19,215 nt of DNA from Paludibacter sp. Lineage in GTDB: Bacteria > Bacteroidota > Bacteroidia > Bacteroidales > Paludibacteraceae. Location of the stretch: positions 1 to 19,215 of the forward strand of contig JAITXR010000189.1 in NCBI GenBank assembly GCA_031284665.1, in the 5' to 3' direction. The position numbers and the translations under genes are program-made. The notes beneath the pieces are model-generated. The model had not been told where the DNA came from and did no database searches. It saw only the letters and a list, made by a program, of their open reading frames with translations. How positions within the stretch are numbered: position 1 is the stretch's first letter; the number at the start of each line of letters is the position of its first letter. Positions 16,791-19,215 of this stretch are shown piece after piece.

Positions 16791-18206
16791 CTAAAAAATT
16801 CCACATTCTTTCAGCACTTTTTCCAAAGCGTCTTTTCCTTTGATGGCATTTGCAGGGAGCAGTTCGCCGTTTTTGCCAAAAACTTTGAGTAAATCGTCAG
16901 TTTCCACAACGGCAGCACTTTCGTTGAGATTGCCCTCTAAATCAGTTAGTTTGCTAATGTCAAGCGAAAATTGTTTTGCCAGAAATTTATATGCAGCCTG
17001 TCGTTTTGATGTTCCATAGTCGTGTCCTTCGTTGCCAAAATGGGCATTTTCAATTTGTGATTCGGCATCATAAAAACCGTAAATGTGCTGTACAAACGGA
17101 AATTCAAGTTCAGGAACGTGGTCAGTCCAGTCCTTGCCATCGCTTATTACAAGTTGCGGTTTGGGGGCAAACATTGCTGCAATTTCCACATTATTTGTTC
17201 TGCCACCACAGAGATGAGCGGGCATTCCGCTTTCGCATGGGCAACCACCCGAAAAATACGACGACATCATAACTACCGGAATACTCACTTTTATGCGACT
17301 GTCGATAGCCGAAAGCATCATTGTTTGGCTACCGCCTCCTGATGCTCCGGTAACAGCAACTCGCTCAGTATCAGCCTCTTTTAATGTCAAAAGATAATCG
17401 AGAATGCGGATGCCATTCAATATTTGTATCGTATTTGCTGCGCTAAGTCGGTGCATTGAGCCATCGAATTGGAGTAAACTTTCGCCATAAGCAAATAAAT
17501 CCCAAGTGGCTGACACACAGCCCATTCGTGCCTGCATTATTGCTCTTAATTGAATGTCTTTGTAAAATCTGCCCGCAGCAAAATGTCCATTTGGATTTAG
17601 TACAACAGGAATTTTGCCTTTGATTTTAAGCGGGCGATAAATGCAGCCTGCAACGTAAATTCCGGGCAATGTCTGGATTGCAAAATTTTGAACTGTGTAA
17701 TCTTGATATTTGCGAATTTTCGACAATATTACCGGCGACGACGGCTTTTCGGGCATTGGCGACAAGTGCAAAGCGGCAGGCAGGCAGGGTAAAATCTCGG
17801 CTTTACGCTGTTCCCATTCTTGTTTATTGGAATAAAGCGTCGAAAAATAATCCAGCCATCGTTTGCCTTCTTGTGCGTTTGAGCGCGGATATTCAAACGA
17901 TTTGATTTTGTACTTTCCGTTGTCCATCGCCCAAGAGTAGTCGAAAGGCGCAAGTACGGCTCGCAGCGATTCTTCTGCGCTCCAAGGTTTTATGCGCCAA
18001 TCGGCGTAATTAAGTGTTTTACCGTCAATTAGTTTTGCGTCGCGTTTTATTTCGATTCCAAAACGTTTTTCAATATCCGTTAATACATCCGACAGCGGAC
18101 GAGCGTAGGCATTGTCGGCATTTTGTGTGCTTTGAGCCGGTGAGTAAACCTTGCTCACCAAAGTAAATGTTAGCAAAATGCTAAGGGTCAAAATTGTGTG
18201 TTTCAT
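16791..18206 (-). CDS. Secreted alpha/beta-hydrolase (acetyl-xylan-esterase-like) with STN/DUF4974-like domain
   Basis: The 471-residue product has a signal peptide (about 1-24). Residues 34-103 (YARPLSDVLTDIEKRFGIEI, ending in YKIK) resemble the STN/DUF4974 domain of TonB and FecR systems. The rest is an alpha/beta-hydrolase with nucleophile S289 in VTGASGGGS, a likely acid D356 (VISDGKDW) and H395 in EGHDYG. SGGCPCESGMP and NNVEIAAMFAPKPQL are typical of the carbohydrate acyl-esterase-like hydrolases annotated in this phylum. It may remove acetyl or similar groups from glycans, but the substrate is not readable. It is a single gene, divergent from gldH, with its own terminator. The linkage of an STN-like domain to an esterase is unusual but appears intact, with no frameshift. 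Confidence 0.85.
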   Translation of the reverse strand: MKHTILTLSILLTFTLVSKVYSPAQSTQNADNAYARPLSDVLTDIEKRFGIEIKRDAKLIDGKTLNYADWRIKPWSAEESLRAVLAPFDYSWAMDNGKYKIKSFEYPRSNAQEGKRWLDYFSTLYSNKQEWEQRKAEILPCLPAALHLSPMPEKPSSPVILSKIRKYQDYTVQNFAIQTLPGIYVAGCIYRPLKIKGKIPVVLNPNGHFAAGRFYKDIQLRAIMQARMGCVSATWDLFAYGESLLQFDGSMHRLSAANTIQILNGIRILDYLLTLKEADTERVAVTGASGGGSQTMMLSAIDSRIKVSIPVVMMSSYFSGGCPCESGMPAHLCGGRTNNVEIAAMFAPKPQLVISDGKDWTDHVPELEFPFVQHIYGFYDAESQIENAHFGNEGHDYGTSKRQAAYKFLAKQFSLDISKLTDLEGNLNESAAVVETDDLLKVFGKNGELLPANAIKGKDALEKVLKECGIF

Positions 18207-18225
18207 TGTAAAATTAGAAATTAAG

Positions 18226-18280
18226 AAGTTAGTAAAGTTTATAAAGTTGAAAGTTATAAAGTTAGTAAAGTTATGAAGTT
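18226..18280. repeat. AAGTT-based degenerate tandem repeat
   Basis: AAGTT recurs seven times at 7-9-base intervals; the 14-mer AAGTTAGTAAAGTT appears twice (18226-18239, 18259-18272). The array lies 20 bases upstream of the esterase start, in the gap shared with gldH. Its words are the reverse complement of the TAACTTC array at 19078-19122. Confidence 0.65.
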
Positions 18281-18293
18281 CTTACTCCATTGT

Positions 18294-18321
18294 CAATTAT
18301 CAATTATCAATTTTCCATTAT
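18294..18321. repeat. 7-bp CAATTAT repeat
   Basis: Four in-phase units (CAATTAT, CAATTAT, CAATTTT, CCATTAT). ATTGTCAATTA flanks them on both sides (18289-18299, 18325-18335) and also occurs at 3022-3032. Confidence 0.65.
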
Positions 18322-18380
18322 CTAATTGTCAATTAGTAAAAAAAGTTGAGCAAAAATACAAAAAGTTATTTACATCTTGT

Positions 18381-18388
18381 TAACTTTG
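18381..18388 (+). promoter_or_regulatory. Candidate -7 box for gldH
   Basis: TAACTTTG fits TAnnTTTG and lies 45 bases before the ATG at 18434. No TTTG was seen at the -33 position. Confidence 0.4.
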
Positions 18389-18433
18389 CAGAATGAAATA
18401 ATGTTAATTTTCAATTAAACTTTTTCTTGCACA

Positions 18434-18895
18434 ATGAATCAAATAAAAATACTTCCGTTTTGTGTTTTTTTACTCCTTTCGTGTAATAACACTGATATTT
18501 ATAATGACTATGTAGATGTGCCTCGTGATGTATGGACAAAAAATTCTGCATTGACTTTTGAAGTCGATGCGTCGAGTGTACAAAGCGATTTACCTCATAA
18601 TGTGTTTGTAAATGTCCGAAATACAGCCGATTATCGTTTCCAAAATCTTTGGTTGTTTATTAGTATTACTGCGCCCGACAAGAGCGTTACAAATGATACG
18701 ATTGATTTTTATTTGGCAGATAATCGTGGAAAATGGCTTGGCAGTGGGGTAGGGGCGTTGCGGCAGATGCAGGTTTTGTTTTTGCAAAATTTCAAATTCT
18801 CGCAAAAAGGCACTTATCGTTTTGATATTGAGCATGGTATGCGCGAAAATGAAATCACGGGAATTAGCAGTGTAGGGTTGCAAATTAGTGATTAG
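18434..18895 (+). CDS. gldH: Gliding motility lipoprotein GldH
   Basis: The 153-residue product is a small lipoprotein with signal peptide and lipobox LLSC (C17). The body matches the GldH family: NVFVNVRNTADYRFQNLWLF (residues 56-75), then TIDFYLADNRGKWLGSGVG and YRFDIEHGMRENEITGISSVG. GldH is needed for gliding in Flavobacterium johnsoniae and is kept in many Bacteroidota that do not glide. Its presence agrees with the T9SS-type tails of two proteins in this window. A 7-bp repeat starts directly after its stop codon. Length is normal for the family. Confidence 0.88.
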   Translation: MNQIKILPFCVFLLLSCNNTDIYNDYVDVPRDVWTKNSALTFEVDASSVQSDLPHNVFVNVRNTADYRFQNLWLFISITAPDKSVTNDTIDFYLADNRGKWLGSGVGALRQMQVLFLQNFKFSQKGTYRFDIEHGMRENEITGISSVGLQISD

Positions 18896-18930
18896 TGTAA
18901 AATGTAAAATGTAGAATGTAAAATGTAAAA
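18896..18930. repeat. 7-bp TGTAAAA tandem array directly after gldH
   Basis: Five units in exact phase (TGTAAAA, TGTAAAA, TGTAGAA, TGTAAAA, TGTAAAA) start at the base after the gldH stop; a diverged sixth, TGAAAAA, follows. TGTAAAA TGTAGAA also occurs at 11631-11644. Confidence 0.8.
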
Positions 18931-18987
18931 TGAAAAAACTACTAATTAGGTAAAACTCTAAACTACTCAAACATTCAAACACTCAAT

Positions 18988-19022
18988 AGAGCAAAGAACA
19001 AAGAACAAGGAGCAATGACAAA
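18988..19022. repeat. 7-bp AGAACAA tandem array
   Basis: Five in-phase units (AGAGCAA, AGAACAA, AGAACAA, GGAGCAA, TGACAAA). The words match the reverse complement of 14204-14238. No coding frame is plausible in this gap. Confidence 0.65.
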
Positions 19023-19040
19023 ACTACTAATTTGGTAACT

Positions 19041-19075
19041 ATTCAAACCACTCAAACATTCAAACCACTCAAATT
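19041..19075. repeat. 9/8-bp TCAAAC repeat
   Basis: Units ATTCAAACC, ACTCAAAC, ATTCAAACC, ACTCAAATT alternate. A similar run, ACTCAAACATTCAAAC, lies at 18964-18979. Confidence 0.6.
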
Positions 19076-19077
19076 TC

Positions 19078-19122
19078 CATAACTTCTATAACTTCCATAA
19101 CTTCTCTAACTTCTTTAACTTC
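19078..19122. repeat. 9-bp NNTAACTTC tandem array
   Basis: Five exact-phase units (CATAACTTC, TATAACTTC, CATAACTTC, TCTAACTTC, TTTAACTTC) end nine bases before the next ATG (19132), so they would form its leader or promoter spacer. Confidence 0.8.
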
Positions 19123-19131
19123 TAATCTTTT

Positions 19132-19215
19132 ATGAAACACTTCCATTTATTTTTGGCAATAATTGCAATTTCAATTCTTATTGCGGCGCGTCCACGACCG
19201 GTGCATATTTTTATG
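19132..19215 (+). CDS. Partial secreted protein, possibly an SGNH-type esterase
   Basis: Only 28 codons are inside the window. They encode a signal peptide (MKHFHLFLAIIAISILIAA) and then RPRPVHIFM. In Bacteroidota, a signal peptide followed by PVHIFM often leads into the IGDST block of SGNH/rhamnogalacturonan acetylesterase-like enzymes, but that block would lie just past the window end, so the call is a guess. The gene is cut by the window edge. Confidence 0.4.
   Translation, partial: MKHFHLFLAIIAISILIAARPRPVHIFM

Noticed and set aside
18590..18982. 130-residue frame on the - strand opposite gldH
   Set aside because: It is antisense to a well-supported gene, and its first residues are encoded by the repeat array (ILHFTFYILHF), so it is an artefact of low-complexity DNA.
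18896..19131. CRISPR array suspected from the many short repeats
   Set aside because: Repeat units are 7-9 bp with no unique spacers of constant length, so this is not a CRISPR.

Overview
The window looks like a Bacteroidota genome, most likely of the order Bacteroidales. It carries a SusC/SusD outer-membrane glycan uptake pair, surface lipoproteins, two secreted proteins with type IX secretion (T9SS)-like C-terminal tails, a GldH lipoprotein, A-rich leaders without clear Shine-Dalgarno sites, and a -7 box of the TAnnTTTG type. No tRNA, rRNA, CRISPR array or intact insertion sequence was seen.

Layout. Positions 72-704 (+) encode a small secreted protein with a possible thioredoxin-like fold, followed by an IS-end-like hairpin and a bidirectional terminator. 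Positions 9048-981 (-) form a four-gene run: an unknown secreted protein, SusC, SusD and a GH97 alpha-glucosidase lipoprotein. Divergent from it, 9353-11335 (+) encodes a T9SS-type secreted beta-helix enzyme whose aspartate arrangement matches GH87 alpha-1,3-glucanases. After a REP/BIME-like palindromic element comes 14012-11733 (-), a DUF5703-type protein resembling GH95 enzymes. Then follow a membrane-anchored metallophosphoesterase (14253-15371, +), a Fic protein with a C-terminal winged helix (15481-16629, +), a secreted esterase with an STN/DUF4974-like N-terminal domain (18206-16791, -), GldH (18434-18895, +) and the first 28 codons of a secreted protein (19132 onward, +), possibly an SGNH esterase.

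How the genes may work together. The beta-helix enzyme would cut an alpha-1,3-linked glucan (mutan, nigeran or fungal wall glucan) outside the cell. SusD/SusC would bind and import the oligosaccharides, and the SusB-like inverting GH97 would release glucose. The DUF5703 protein and the unknown first gene of the operon are the unassigned parts of this proposed utilisation locus. No regulator of the locus lies in the window.

The most unexpected structure is non-coding. Many gaps between genes contain short degenerate tandem repeats with a strict 7-bp phase (sometimes 8-9 bp), using several different unit words. Several arrays start at or run across the stop codon of a neighbouring gene.
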